From contig JBBWZQ010000174.1 of assembly GCA_039649115.1 (NCBI GenBank), forward strand, positions 1 to 6,896: a DNA stretch of 6,896 bases, read 5' to 3'. The notes beneath the pieces were generated by a model. It saw only the letters and a list, made by a program, of their open reading frames with translations. It was not told where the DNA came from and did no database searches. The translations under genes were made by a program, and so were the position numbers. Numbering within the stretch: the first letter of the stretch is position 1; each line of letters starts with the position of its first letter. Shown piece after piece: positions 1 through 5,952 of the stretch. The stretch comes from DATEJJ01 sp039649115 (GTDB lineage: Bacteria > Actinomycetota > Actinomycetes > Mycobacteriales > Micromonosporaceae).

Positions 1-84
1 GCCCCGCACCGCCCGTGCGCCACCCCGCACCGCCCGTGCGCCGCCCCGCACCGCTCGTGCGCCGCCCCGCACCGCCCGTGCGCC
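1..84. repeat. Four tandem 21-bp hairpin-forming repeats
   Basis: Four head-to-tail 21-bp units occupy 1-21, 22-42, 43-63 and 64-84. They are identical except for A instead of G at position 22 and T instead of C at position 55. Each unit contains CGCACCGCCCGTGCG, in which CGCAC pairs with GTGCG around a 5-nt loop, so the array is a series of four small hairpins. The array begins at the window edge and may extend further left. On the plus strand the units can be read as a PAPPVRR heptapeptide, but the same frame then runs antisense to the TetR-like remnant, so I do not call a gene there. The array lies 4 nt beyond the stop codon of that minus-strand remnant and could act as its 3' transcript end, although no U-tract follows. 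The repeat is directly visible; any function is inferred. Confidence 0.9.
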
Positions 85-88
85 CGGT

Positions 89-271
89 TCAGCGGCCGGC
101 GGCCGGCGTGGCCAGGCCGTCCAGCACGACGGCCAGCGCCTTGCGCCGCGTCGCCTTCGTCCCGGATGCCTGGGAAAGCGCGCGGATGAGCAGGTAGACC
201 TCGTCCACCGAGACGTCTGTCCGCCGGTTGACCCGAGGATGCCTGCCGGCGCCGGCGTGGGCTAATCTCAC
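89..271 (-). pseudogene. C-terminal remnant of a TetR-family transcriptional regulator
   Basis: From the first in-frame GTG (271-269) to TGA at 91-89 the minus strand encodes 60 residues. The last ~45, including DVSVDEVYLLIRALSQ and RRKALAVVLDGL, resemble the final two helices of TetR-family ligand-binding domains (the usual D-V-x-x-D-D/E-v-x-L-L-x-x-L then R-R-x-L-x-x-x-L-D-G-L pattern). The N-terminal helix-turn-helix and most of the ligand pocket, about 130-150 residues in an intact member, are absent. Upstream on this strand the frame stays open, but only as antisense of the amidohydrolase gene. No good ribosome binding site precedes the GTG. The simplest reading is a repressor that lost its 5' two thirds when the neighbouring operon was joined here, leaving a fragment unlikely to bind DNA. 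The family call is from sequence memory of a short region, so it is moderate; a small unrelated protein is the alternative. Confidence 0.55.
263..268 (+). promoter_or_regulatory. Putative -10 box of a leaderless promoter for the amidohydrolase operon
   Basis: TAATCT fits the actinobacterial TANNNT -10 pattern and ends 6 nt before the GTG at 275. That spacing would put the transcription start on or next to the start codon. The first three bases are also a TAA stop in frame with the amidohydrolase, so translation cannot begin upstream. No Shine-Dalgarno-like sequence lies between the box and the GTG, which fits leaderless translation. A good -35 at the usual 17-nt spacing is not apparent; the nearest match, TTGACC at 228-233, is too far away (29 nt). 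The inference rests on the -10 and start geometry. Confidence 0.5.
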
Positions 272-274
272 GAC

Positions 275-1864
275 GTGTTCGACCTGCTCGTCCGCGATGC
301 CTGGGTGCTGGACGGCACCGGCGCACCGGCCCTGCGCGCCGACATCGGCGTGCGCGACGGGCGGATCGGCGCCCTGGGCCGGCTCGCGGCCGCGCAGGCG
401 GCACGGGTCATCGAGGCGGCCGGACGGTACGTGCTGCCCGGCTTCATCGACACCCACGCGCACGGCGACTCGGCCGTGCTCGACCCGGCGACCCAGCTCG
501 CCGCGCTCAGCCAGGGCGTGACCACGCTCGTGCTCGGCCAGGACGGGCTGTCCTACGCGCCCGCCTCACCGTCCACCGTGGAGTTCGTGGAGCGGTACTT
601 CGCGGCGGTCAACGGGCCCCGCCCGGCGTTCGCGGCCGGAGCGGACCGGCCGTTGCGGGTATCGGACCTGCTCGCCGGCTACACCGGCGGCACCGCGCTG
701 AACACCGCGTACCTGGTGCCGCACGGCACCATCCGGTACGAGGTGCTGGGCGCGGCGGCGCGCCGGCCGGACGGCGAGGAGCTGTCCCGCATGCTCGGCC
801 TGGTCGAGCAGGCGCTCGGCGACGGCGCGGTCGGGCTGTCCACCGGCCTCGAGTACGCGCCGGGGCGCTACGCGGACGCGGCCGAGCTGGCGTACCTGTG
901 CCAGCCGCTGGGTGCGCTGCCGTACGTGACGCACATGCGCGGGTACGAGGACCGGGCGGCGGGCGCGATGGCCGAGGTGACCACGATCGCCCGTACCGCC
1001 GGGGTGGCCGCACACGTGTCGCACTACCACGGTCCGGCCGGCCAGCTCGTACCGCTGGTCGACCGGGCCCGCGACGAGGGGCTGGACGTCACCTTCGACA
1101 GCTACCCGTACCTGCGCGGCTCGTCCATCCTCGCGCTCGTCACGCTGCCCGACTGGCTGCCCACGGCGGACGCGGAGGCGACCTGCGCCGCGCTGCGCGA
1201 CGAGGACGTGCGGCGGCGGCTGCGCGCCGGCTGGCCGGACGAGCTGTGGTCCGGCGTCACCCTCTCGCACGTGCCGCACCCGGACTGGCGGTGGACCGAG
1301 GGGCTGCGCGTGGCGGAGGCGGCGCGGCGGGTCGGGCGGGCACCGCAGGACGTGGCGCTGGACCTGCTCACCGCGACCCGGCTGGAGGTCGGCTGCGTGT
1401 TCGACCAGCCGCCGACCAACAGCGAGGAGTCGGTACGGGCACTGCTGCGCCACCCGGCGCACATGACCGGCTCGGACGGCATCTACCAGGGCGGGCACCC
1501 GCACCCGCGCGGGTACGGGACGTTCGCGCGGATGCTCTCCCGGTACGTGCGCGAGCTGGGCGACTGGAGCTGGGAGCAGGCGGCGGTGCACCTCGCCGGC
1601 CACCCGGCGCGCCGGTTCGGGCTGGCCGGCAATCGAGCGTCACCGGTGACCGGCTCCGCGAGTGTCGCCGGTCGTGGCCTGCTCCGCACCGGTTTCGCGG
1701 CCGACCTCTCGGTGCTCGATCCGGCCGCGGTCGCCGAACGGGCCACGTACGAGGCGCCCCGGACTCCGGCCGGCGGCGTCTCGCACGTCGTCGTGGGCGG
1801 CGTCGTGGTATTCGAGAACGGGGCGCTCACCGGCGCGACCCCGGGCCGCGCACTGCGGCCGTGA
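275..1864 (+). CDS. N-acyl-D-amino-acid deacylase family amidohydrolase
   Basis: This 529-residue amidohydrolase is of the D-aminoacylase type: metal-dependent, TIM-barrel, probably cytoplasmic since no signal peptide is seen. Members hydrolyse the N-acyl group of D-amino acids or related compounds. The N-terminal beta-sandwich strand (DLLVRDAWVLDGTG) leads into PGFIDTHAHGD at 55-65 with the metal-binding HxH (H61, H63). Further family landmarks are THMR with H220, HVSH with H250, and the catalytic-aspartate motif GSDG around D401, followed by GGHPHPRGYGTF. The C-terminal segment (GFAADLSVLDPAAV, then HVVVGGVVVFENG) is the returning sandwich. Where classical D-aminoacylases have GNCG with a cysteine metal ligand, this protein has GQDG (88-91). 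GTG 275 is chosen because an in-frame TAA lies 12 nt upstream and the family N-terminus begins at once. It is the first gene of an operon with KDPG aldolase and KDG kinase, so its substrate may be an N-acetylated amino-sugar acid such as N-acetyl-D-glucosaminate. Family is certain, substrate inferred. Confidence 0.9.
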   Translation: MFDLLVRDAWVLDGTGAPALRADIGVRDGRIGALGRLAAAQAARVIEAAGRYVLPGFIDTHAHGDSAVLDPATQLAALSQGVTTLVLGQDGLSYAPASPSTVEFVERYFAAVNGPRPAFAAGADRPLRVSDLLAGYTGGTALNTAYLVPHGTIRYEVLGAAARRPDGEELSRMLGLVEQALGDGAVGLSTGLEYAPGRYADAAELAYLCQPLGALPYVTHMRGYEDRAAGAMAEVTTIARTAGVAAHVSHYHGPAGQLVPLVDRARDEGLDVTFDSYPYLRGSSILALVTLPDWLPTADAEATCAALRDEDVRRRLRAGWPDELWSGVTLSHVPHPDWRWTEGLRVAEAARRVGRAPQDVALDLLTATRLEVGCVFDQPPTNSEESVRALLRHPAHMTGSDGIYQGGHPHPRGYGTFARMLSRYVRELGDWSWEQAAVHLAGHPARRFGLAGNRASPVTGSASVAGRGLLRTGFAADLSVLDPAAVAERATYEAPRTPAGGVSHVVVGGVVVFENGALTGATPGRALRP

Positions 1865-1877
1865 CGCCAACCCCGAT

Positions 1878-1882
1878 GGAGG
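1878..1882 (+). promoter_or_regulatory. Shine-Dalgarno that sets the aldolase start
   Basis: GGAGG sits 5 nt upstream of GTG 1888, an ideal spacing. Two other in-frame candidates are less likely: ATG 1876, which overlaps the GGAGG itself and has no site of its own, and GTG 1861, which overlaps the amidohydrolase TGA as GTGA but has no purine-rich sequence in front. The homologous part of the aldolase begins only a few residues after GTG 1888. Confidence 0.75.
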
Positions 1883-1887
1883 TACCC

Positions 1888-2517
1888 GTGCCGTCTCCCC
1901 TCGCGGGTCCGGTGGTCGCGATCCTGCGCGGCCGCCGGGCGGAGCACCTGGACCGGGTGCTCGACACGCTCGTCGACGCGGGCGTGACGACCCTGGAGGT
2001 CACGCTGAACACGCCCGGCGCGCTGGACTGCCTGCGCCGCGCGGGTGGCCGGATGCCGGCCGGGGTGCGGCTCGGCGCGGGTACCGTGCGGCGGGTGTCC
2101 GATGTGGACGAAGCGGTCGCCGCCGGCGCCACGTTCCTGGTCAGCCCGCACACCGATCCGGCGATCGCGGCCCGGGCCCGGCAGGCGGAGGTGGACTTCC
2201 TGCCCGGCGCGTTCACCGCGACCGAGGTGGCCACCGCCTGGTCCCTGGGCGCCCGCGCGGTCAAGCTGTTCCCCGCCCGGCTCGGCGGCCCGCAGTACCT
2301 GCGCGACCTGCGCGAGCCGCTGGACGACGTGGTGTTCGTACCGACCGGCGGGGTGACCGCCGAGTCGGTCGGCGACTGGTTCGCGGCCGGCGCCGCCGCG
2401 GTGGGGCTGGGCGGCCCGCTGCTGGGCGACGCGCTGGAGACCGGGGACCTGCGAGGGCTGCGCGAGCGCGCCGAGCGCCTGATGGCCGCCGTGGCGGAGG
2501 TGCCACCGCATGAGTGA
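1888..2517 (+). CDS. eda: KDPG aldolase (2-keto-3-deoxy-6-phosphogluconate aldolase)
   Basis: This 209-residue class I aldolase has the usual Eda length. It splits 2-keto-3-deoxy-6-phosphogluconate into pyruvate and glyceraldehyde-3-phosphate, the last step of Entner-Doudoroff-type and uronate or hexosaminate breakdown. Visible landmarks in order are AILRG with R14, LEVTLNTPGAL with the general acid/base E37, GAGTV at 63-67, SPHTD near 86, FLPGAFTATEV from 104, the Schiff-base lysine K126 in VKLFPA, and PTGGV at 152-156. These match E. coli Eda in order and spacing, so the catalytic residues look complete. It follows the amidohydrolase by 23 nt and overlaps the kinase gene by 8 nt, which fits coupled translation with the enzyme that makes its substrate. 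The 6-phosphogalactonate analogue (DgoA-type) is possible; sequence alone does not separate the C4 epimers. Confidence 0.92.
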   Translation: MPSPLAGPVVAILRGRRAEHLDRVLDTLVDAGVTTLEVTLNTPGALDCLRRAGGRMPAGVRLGAGTVRRVSDVDEAVAAGATFLVSPHTDPAIAARARQAEVDFLPGAFTATEVATAWSLGARAVKLFPARLGGPQYLRDLREPLDDVVFVPTGGVTAESVGDWFAAGAAAVGLGGPLLGDALETGDLRGLRERAERLMAAVAEVPPHE

Positions 2518-3469
2518 GCCGGTGGTGGTCACCCTGGGCGAGACCATGGCGTTGCTGTGCAACCCGCGGGTGGGGCCGCTGCGGCACGCGTACAGCCTGG
2601 AACTGTCCTGCGGCGGCGCGGAGAGCAACATGGCCATCGGCCTGTCCCGGCTCGGACACCGCGCCGGCTGGATCGGCCGGGTGGGCGACGACGAGTTCGG
2701 CCTCCTGGTGCGGCGCACCCTGGTGGCCGAGGGTGTGGACGCCCGCGCGGTGGTGGTGGATCCGGTCGCGGCGACCGGTCTGATGGTCAAGTCGCGGCGC
2801 ACCAACGCGCTGACCCGGGTGAGCTACTACCGCAGCGGCAGTGCCGGCTCGCGGCTGTGCCCCGACGACGTGGACGCCGCCCTGGTGCGCTCCGCGCAGG
2901 TGCTGCACCTGACCGGCATCACCCCGGCACTGTCCGCCTCGGCGCGGGCCGCCGTGCGGTACGCGGCGGAGGTGGCGCAGGCCGCCGGCGTGACGATCTC
3001 GCTGGACCTGAACTACCGGCAGGCGCTGTGGTCCGCGGAGCACGCCGCCGAGGAACTCGGCGCGCTGGTGCGCACCGCCGGCGTGGTGTTCGCGACCGAG
3101 CCGGAGGCGCGGCTGCTCGTCGACGGGGCGGACGCGCCGGACCTGGCCCGCGGCCTGGCCAAGCTCGGCCCGCGCCAGGTCCTGCTCAAGCGCGGCGCGC
3201 TGGGCGCGGTGGCGCTGGTCGACGGGCGGGTGCTGCAGGTGCCGCCGTACCGGGTCACCGAGGTCGACCCGGTCGGCGCGGGCGACGCGTTCGCGGCCGG
3301 GTACCTGTGCGGCCTGCTCGACGGCGCGCCGGCGGAGGGCCGGCTGTCCACCGCGGCGCTGGCCGGAGCGTTCGCGGTCAGCGTGTCGGGCGACTGGGAG
3401 GGCCTGCCGGACCGCGCCGAGCTGGCCATGATGTCCGCCCAGGCCACCGGCACCGACGTGCAGCGCTGA
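2510..3469 (+). CDS. kdgK: 2-keto-3-deoxygluconate kinase (PfkB family)
   Basis: This 319-residue PfkB/ribokinase-family sugar kinase most resembles KDG kinases, which phosphorylate 2-keto-3-deoxygluconate to KDPG with ATP. It opens with LGETMALL. CGGAESNMAIGLSRLG (34-49) is the family sugar-binding signature, and GDDEFG follows at 59-64. SYYRSGSAGSRL (105-116) and LDLNYRQALW (165-174) are typical of the KDG kinase subgroup. DPVGAGDAFAAGYL (253-266) supplies the anion hole and catalytic base D259, and SGDWEGLP (293-300) is a common KdgK C-terminal motif. ATG 2510 lies inside the aldolase 3' end as ATGAGTGA, with GGAGG 9 nt upstream (2496-2500), implying translational coupling. Substrate specificity is supported by the adjacent aldolase, which uses the product. 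A related kinase of a C4 epimer or a 5-keto sugar is the alternative. Its stop codon is the first of three TGAs carried by the following repeat. Confidence 0.9.
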   Translation: MSEPVVVTLGETMALLCNPRVGPLRHAYSLELSCGGAESNMAIGLSRLGHRAGWIGRVGDDEFGLLVRRTLVAEGVDARAVVVDPVAATGLMVKSRRTNALTRVSYYRSGSAGSRLCPDDVDAALVRSAQVLHLTGITPALSASARAAVRYAAEVAQAAGVTISLDLNYRQALWSAEHAAEELGALVRTAGVVFATEPEARLLVDGADAPDLARGLAKLGPRQVLLKRGALGAVALVDGRVLQVPPYRVTEVDPVGAGDAFAAGYLCGLLDGAPAEGRLSTAALAGAFAVSVSGDWEGLPDRAELAMMSAQATGTDVQR

Positions 3470-3512
3470 ACCAACTCGACGCTGAACCAACTCGACGCTG
3501 AATCAACTCGGC
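3465..3512 (+). repeat. Three tandem 16-bp repeats carrying stops in all frames
   Basis: GCTGAACCAACTCGAC occurs at 3465-3480 and 3481-3496. A third copy at 3497-3512 differs at two positions (T for C, G for A). The first copy contains the kinase stop codon. Because the period is 16, the TGAs at 3467, 3483 and 3499 fall in three different forward frames, so any readthrough or frameshifted ribosome stops within 32 nt. The repeat is visible directly; whether it was selected or is replication slippage is unknown. Confidence 0.9.
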
Positions 3513-3577
3513 ACTGTGAGGTTCGACGCAGGATAAGCGTTTGCTGGGAGCCCGCTGAGAATGGGTACCGTATGTCT
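3513..3577 (+). promoter_or_regulatory. Candidate promoter region before the MprF-like gene
   Basis: The remainder of the 102-nt gap after the kinase has no clear terminator hairpin and no strong Shine-Dalgarno. Two weak -10 candidates are visible. GAGAAT lies at 3557-3562. TACCGT lies at 3566-3571 with TTGCTG (3541-3546) 19 nt upstream. TACCGT stands 6 nt before the second in-frame ATG (3578), the geometry of a leaderless start. The assignment is tentative; read-through from the upstream operon is also possible. Confidence 0.3.
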
Positions 3578-5209
3578 ATGCGTGTCGTCGGCATCCGGGT
3601 GCTCTCGGCATTCGCGGCCGTTGCCGGCCTGGTGGATCTGGTCGCCGCCACCCCGCAGCATGCCGGCCGCGTCTGCCGGGCCGCGGCGGTCTTCCTGATC
3701 GGCCAGCCGCTCACCCGCCCGCAGGCGCTGATCCTCGGCCTGCTCCTGCTCACCGTGGCGCACGGCGTGGCCGGCCGCCGCCGGCTGGCGCTGCACGCGG
3801 CGCTGGCCGGGCTGGCGCTGAGCATGTTCGCCACGGTGCCGGGGGCGCCGGTGCGGGTCGCCGCGATGGGTGCGCTGATGGTGGCGCTGGTGGCACTGCG
3901 GGACCAGTTCGGCACCCCGCCCGACCACCGCCGGCTGCGGCTGGCGGCCGAGGTGGGGCTCGCCGTCGTCGCGCTCGTGCTGGTCAGCGGCGGTTGGGAC
4001 CTCGCCGTCAACCGGGAACGGCCGCGCGCCGTCGGGGAGACGGTACTGGCGGGCCTGCTCGCCGACCCGGTGTCCCACTCGGCGCAGAGCAGCCTGCTGG
4101 CCTTCCTGGTGACCACCGGCACGGTGACCGTGCTGCTGCTCGCGTTCGCGCCGGCGGCACCGCCCGGCCCGGCCAGCCCGGCCCAGCGCCGTGCCGTGGC
4201 CGTCCTCGCGGCGCACGCCGACTCCGGCTCGCTCGCCCCGTTCGCCACCCGGTCGGACAAGGTCTACGCGTTCAGCCCCGACCACCGGGCCGCGGTCGGA
4301 TACCGGGTGCTCTTCGGGGTCGCCCTGGCCGGCGGGGATCTGGTCGGCGAGGCGGGCTCGGCCGAGGCGGCGATCGCGGCGTTCCTGCGGGAGTGCGCCG
4401 AACGCGGCTGGCGACCCGCCGTGCTGGGCGCGGGCGTGGACACGCTGCCCGTCTGGGAGCGGCACGGCCTGCGCGGCCTGACCATCGGGGACGAGGCCGT
4501 GCTGGACGTGGCGGGGTTCAACCTGTCCTCCCGCCGGATGCGCAACGTGCGGCAGGCGGTGAGCCGCACCCAGAACGCGGGCGTCACGGTGCGCCTCGGG
4601 CCGCTGTCCGACGAGCTGGCCGGCGCGCTGCGGCCGGTGCTCGACGACTGGCTGGACGGGCACACCGAGCGCGGCTTCGCGATGAACCTCGACCACATCC
4701 TGGCCCCGCGACCGGACTGCCTGTTCGCCGTCGCGTACGGCCCGGCCGGGCGACCCGAGGCGTTCGCCCGCTTCGCGGTCTGCGGCGACGGCGCCATCCT
4801 CACCCTCGACGTGGCGCCGCGCCGGCTCGGCGCGCCCAACGGCGTCGTGGAGCGGCTGGTGGTGGAGGTCGTCGAGTACGCGCGCGGGCACGGTGCGCGG
4901 GAGGTCTCGCTCAACTTCGCCGGGCTGCGCCGGGTCTTCGAGACGGTGGGCCCGCTCGCCGGGTTCGCCGGAGCCGTCGGGCACGCCTTCGACCGGTGGA
5001 TCCAGCTCGGCCCGCTGTACCGGTTCTGCGCGAAGTTCCAGCCCACCTGGCGCACCCGGTACCTGCTGCTACGATCATGGCTCGATGTCGGGTTCGTGGC
5101 CGCGGCGGCGCTGTCGGCGGAGTTCGCCGGGGGCGCGGGGCCGGAGCCGGTGCGGGTACCCGCGCCGCAGGTGCCCGAGGCGGAGAGCGCCAGTGAGGCG
5201 ACCTGTTGA
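3572..5209 (+). CDS. MprF/LysX-like membrane protein with DUF2156 aminoacyl-phosphatidylglycerol synthase domain
   Basis: This 545-residue protein starts at ATG 3572, or two codons later at ATG 3578; neither has a good ribosome site. The N-terminal ~195 residues hold about six hydrophobic segments (roughly 8-26, 36-66 possibly two passes, 72-89, 95-110, 127-146, 172-194), so it is an integral membrane protein. Residues ~205-505 match the DUF2156 catalytic domain of lysylphosphatidylglycerol synthases: FATRSDKVYAFSPDHRAAVGY, ALAGGDLVGEA, PVWERHGLRGLTIGDEAV, RRMRNVRQAV, VSLNFAGLRRVFE, and LYRFCAKFQPTWRTRYL near the end. Such enzymes transfer an amino acid from aminoacyl-tRNA to phosphatidylglycerol, lowering membrane negative charge and aiding resistance to cationic peptides. 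It is shorter than full MprF (about 840 residues with more membrane passes) and lacks the C-terminal lysyl-tRNA synthetase domain of mycobacterial LysX, ending instead in a Pro/Glu-rich tail. The amino acid used cannot be read from sequence. The S51 gene follows after 10 nt. Confidence 0.85.
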   Translation: MSMRVVGIRVLSAFAAVAGLVDLVAATPQHAGRVCRAAAVFLIGQPLTRPQALILGLLLLTVAHGVAGRRRLALHAALAGLALSMFATVPGAPVRVAAMGALMVALVALRDQFGTPPDHRRLRLAAEVGLAVVALVLVSGGWDLAVNRERPRAVGETVLAGLLADPVSHSAQSSLLAFLVTTGTVTVLLLAFAPAAPPGPASPAQRRAVAVLAAHADSGSLAPFATRSDKVYAFSPDHRAAVGYRVLFGVALAGGDLVGEAGSAEAAIAAFLRECAERGWRPAVLGAGVDTLPVWERHGLRGLTIGDEAVLDVAGFNLSSRRMRNVRQAVSRTQNAGVTVRLGPLSDELAGALRPVLDDWLDGHTERGFAMNLDHILAPRPDCLFAVAYGPAGRPEAFARFAVCGDGAILTLDVAPRRLGAPNGVVERLVVEVVEYARGHGAREVSLNFAGLRRVFETVGPLAGFAGAVGHAFDRWIQLGPLYRFCAKFQPTWRTRYLLLRSWLDVGFVAAAALSAEFAGGAGPEPVRVPAPQVPEAESASEATC

Positions 5210-5219
5210 GGGGAGAGGG

Positions 5220-5927
5220 ATGCCGGGGCCACTGGCACTGGTCGGTTCCGGCGAGTACCTGCCCTCCATGCTGGAGATCGAGCGGTCCCTGATCGACGGG
5301 CGCCCCGGCCGGTACGTGCAGATCCCGACCGCGGCCGGCCGCGAGGGCGCCAACCGGCTGGCGTACTGGGTGGACCTCGGTCGGGCGCAGGCGCAGCGGC
5401 TCGGTGTGGCGGCGGTGCCGCTGGTCGTCACCCAACGGGACGAGGCCGACGATCCGCAGACCGCCGCGCAGGTCGCCGGCGCCGGACTGATCTACCTGTC
5501 CGGCGGCAGTCCGGGGTACCTGGCCGACACGCTGCGGGACACCGCGCTGTGGCGGGCCGTGGTGGCGGCGTGGCAGGGCGGTGCGGCGCTGGCCGGCTGC
5601 AGTGCCGGGGCCATGGCGATGGCCGAATGGGTACCGGACGTCCGCCGCCCCACCGGTCGCGGCCGGCCGGGCCTGGGCCTGCTGCCCCAGCTGCGGGTGC
5701 TGCCGCACTTCGACCGGATGCTCGGCCGCATGCCCGACCTGCTGGCCCGGCCGTTCCTGCGGGGCAGTGCCGGGGTCACCGTGGTCGGCATCGACGAGGA
5801 GACGGCGCTGGTGGGCGGGCCGGAGACGTTCACGGTCGCCGGTCACCGGTCGGTCTGGCTGCTCGGTGACGGGAGCCGCCAGGAGCTGAAGTCCGGCACC
5901 GAGGTCACCTTCCCGGCGACCGGCTAG
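5220..5927 (+). CDS. Peptidase S51 family protein (cyanophycinase / peptidase E-like)
   Basis: This 235-residue protein has a class I glutamine-amidotransferase-like fold of the S51 serine peptidase family, which includes cyanophycinase and alpha-aspartyl dipeptidase (peptidase E). It begins ALVGSGEYLPSM; YLSGGSPGYLADTL (92-105) matches the GG-containing oxyanion region. GCSAGAMAM (126-134) is the nucleophile elbow with S128, and LPHFDR (161-166) carries the likely catalytic H163. E193 or E194 in GIDEETALVGG could be the third triad member. No signal peptide or membrane segment is seen, so it is probably cytoplasmic. ATG 5220 follows a strong AGGGGAG (5209-5215) that overlaps the upstream stop codon, so it is probably co-transcribed with the MprF-like gene. 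Length is nearer peptidase E (about 230 residues) than cyanophycinase. No cyanophycin synthetase is in the window, so a cyanophycin role is unsupported. Substrate unknown. Confidence 0.82.
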   Translation: MPGPLALVGSGEYLPSMLEIERSLIDGRPGRYVQIPTAAGREGANRLAYWVDLGRAQAQRLGVAAVPLVVTQRDEADDPQTAAQVAGAGLIYLSGGSPGYLADTLRDTALWRAVVAAWQGGAALAGCSAGAMAMAEWVPDVRRPTGRGRPGLGLLPQLRVLPHFDRMLGRMPDLLARPFLRGSAGVTVVGIDEETALVGGPETFTVAGHRSVWLLGDGSRQELKSGTEVTFPATG

Positions 5928-5952
5928 GCTTCCCCGTCCAGGCCCGGCGTCG

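Noticed and set aside
15..197. Plus-strand open frame through the 21-bp repeats encoding PAPPVRR repeats
   Set aside because: Beyond the repeats it is antisense to the TetR-like remnant, has no ribosome site and no family likeness. It could only be the tail of a gene starting left of the window, which cannot be judged here.
1861..1864. GTGA overlap as coupled start of the aldolase
   Set aside because: No Shine-Dalgarno upstream, and it would add nine residues before the conserved N-terminus; GTG 1888 has an ideal site.
1876..1878. ATG as start of the KDPG aldolase
   Set aside because: It overlaps the GGAGG that serves GTG 1888, and has no ribosome site of its own.
1483..2805. Long minus-strand open frame opposite the catabolic operon
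   Set aside because: It runs antisense to three genes with complete catalytic motifs and is low-complexity Arg/Ala/Gly-rich, the usual shadow in very GC-rich DNA.
3503..4984. Long minus-strand open frame opposite the MprF-like gene
   Set aside because: Arg/His/Gly-rich with no recognisable domain; the opposite strand encodes a clear membrane protein with a DUF2156 domain.
5220..5927. Cyanophycin degradation as the role of the S51 protein
   Set aside because: The protein is shorter than typical cyanophycinases, has no export signal, and there is no cyanophycin synthetase nearby.
5928..5952. Bidirectional terminator between the S51 and MarR genes
   Set aside because: Only short, weak complementary stretches and no T-run on either strand, so I do not call an intrinsic terminator.
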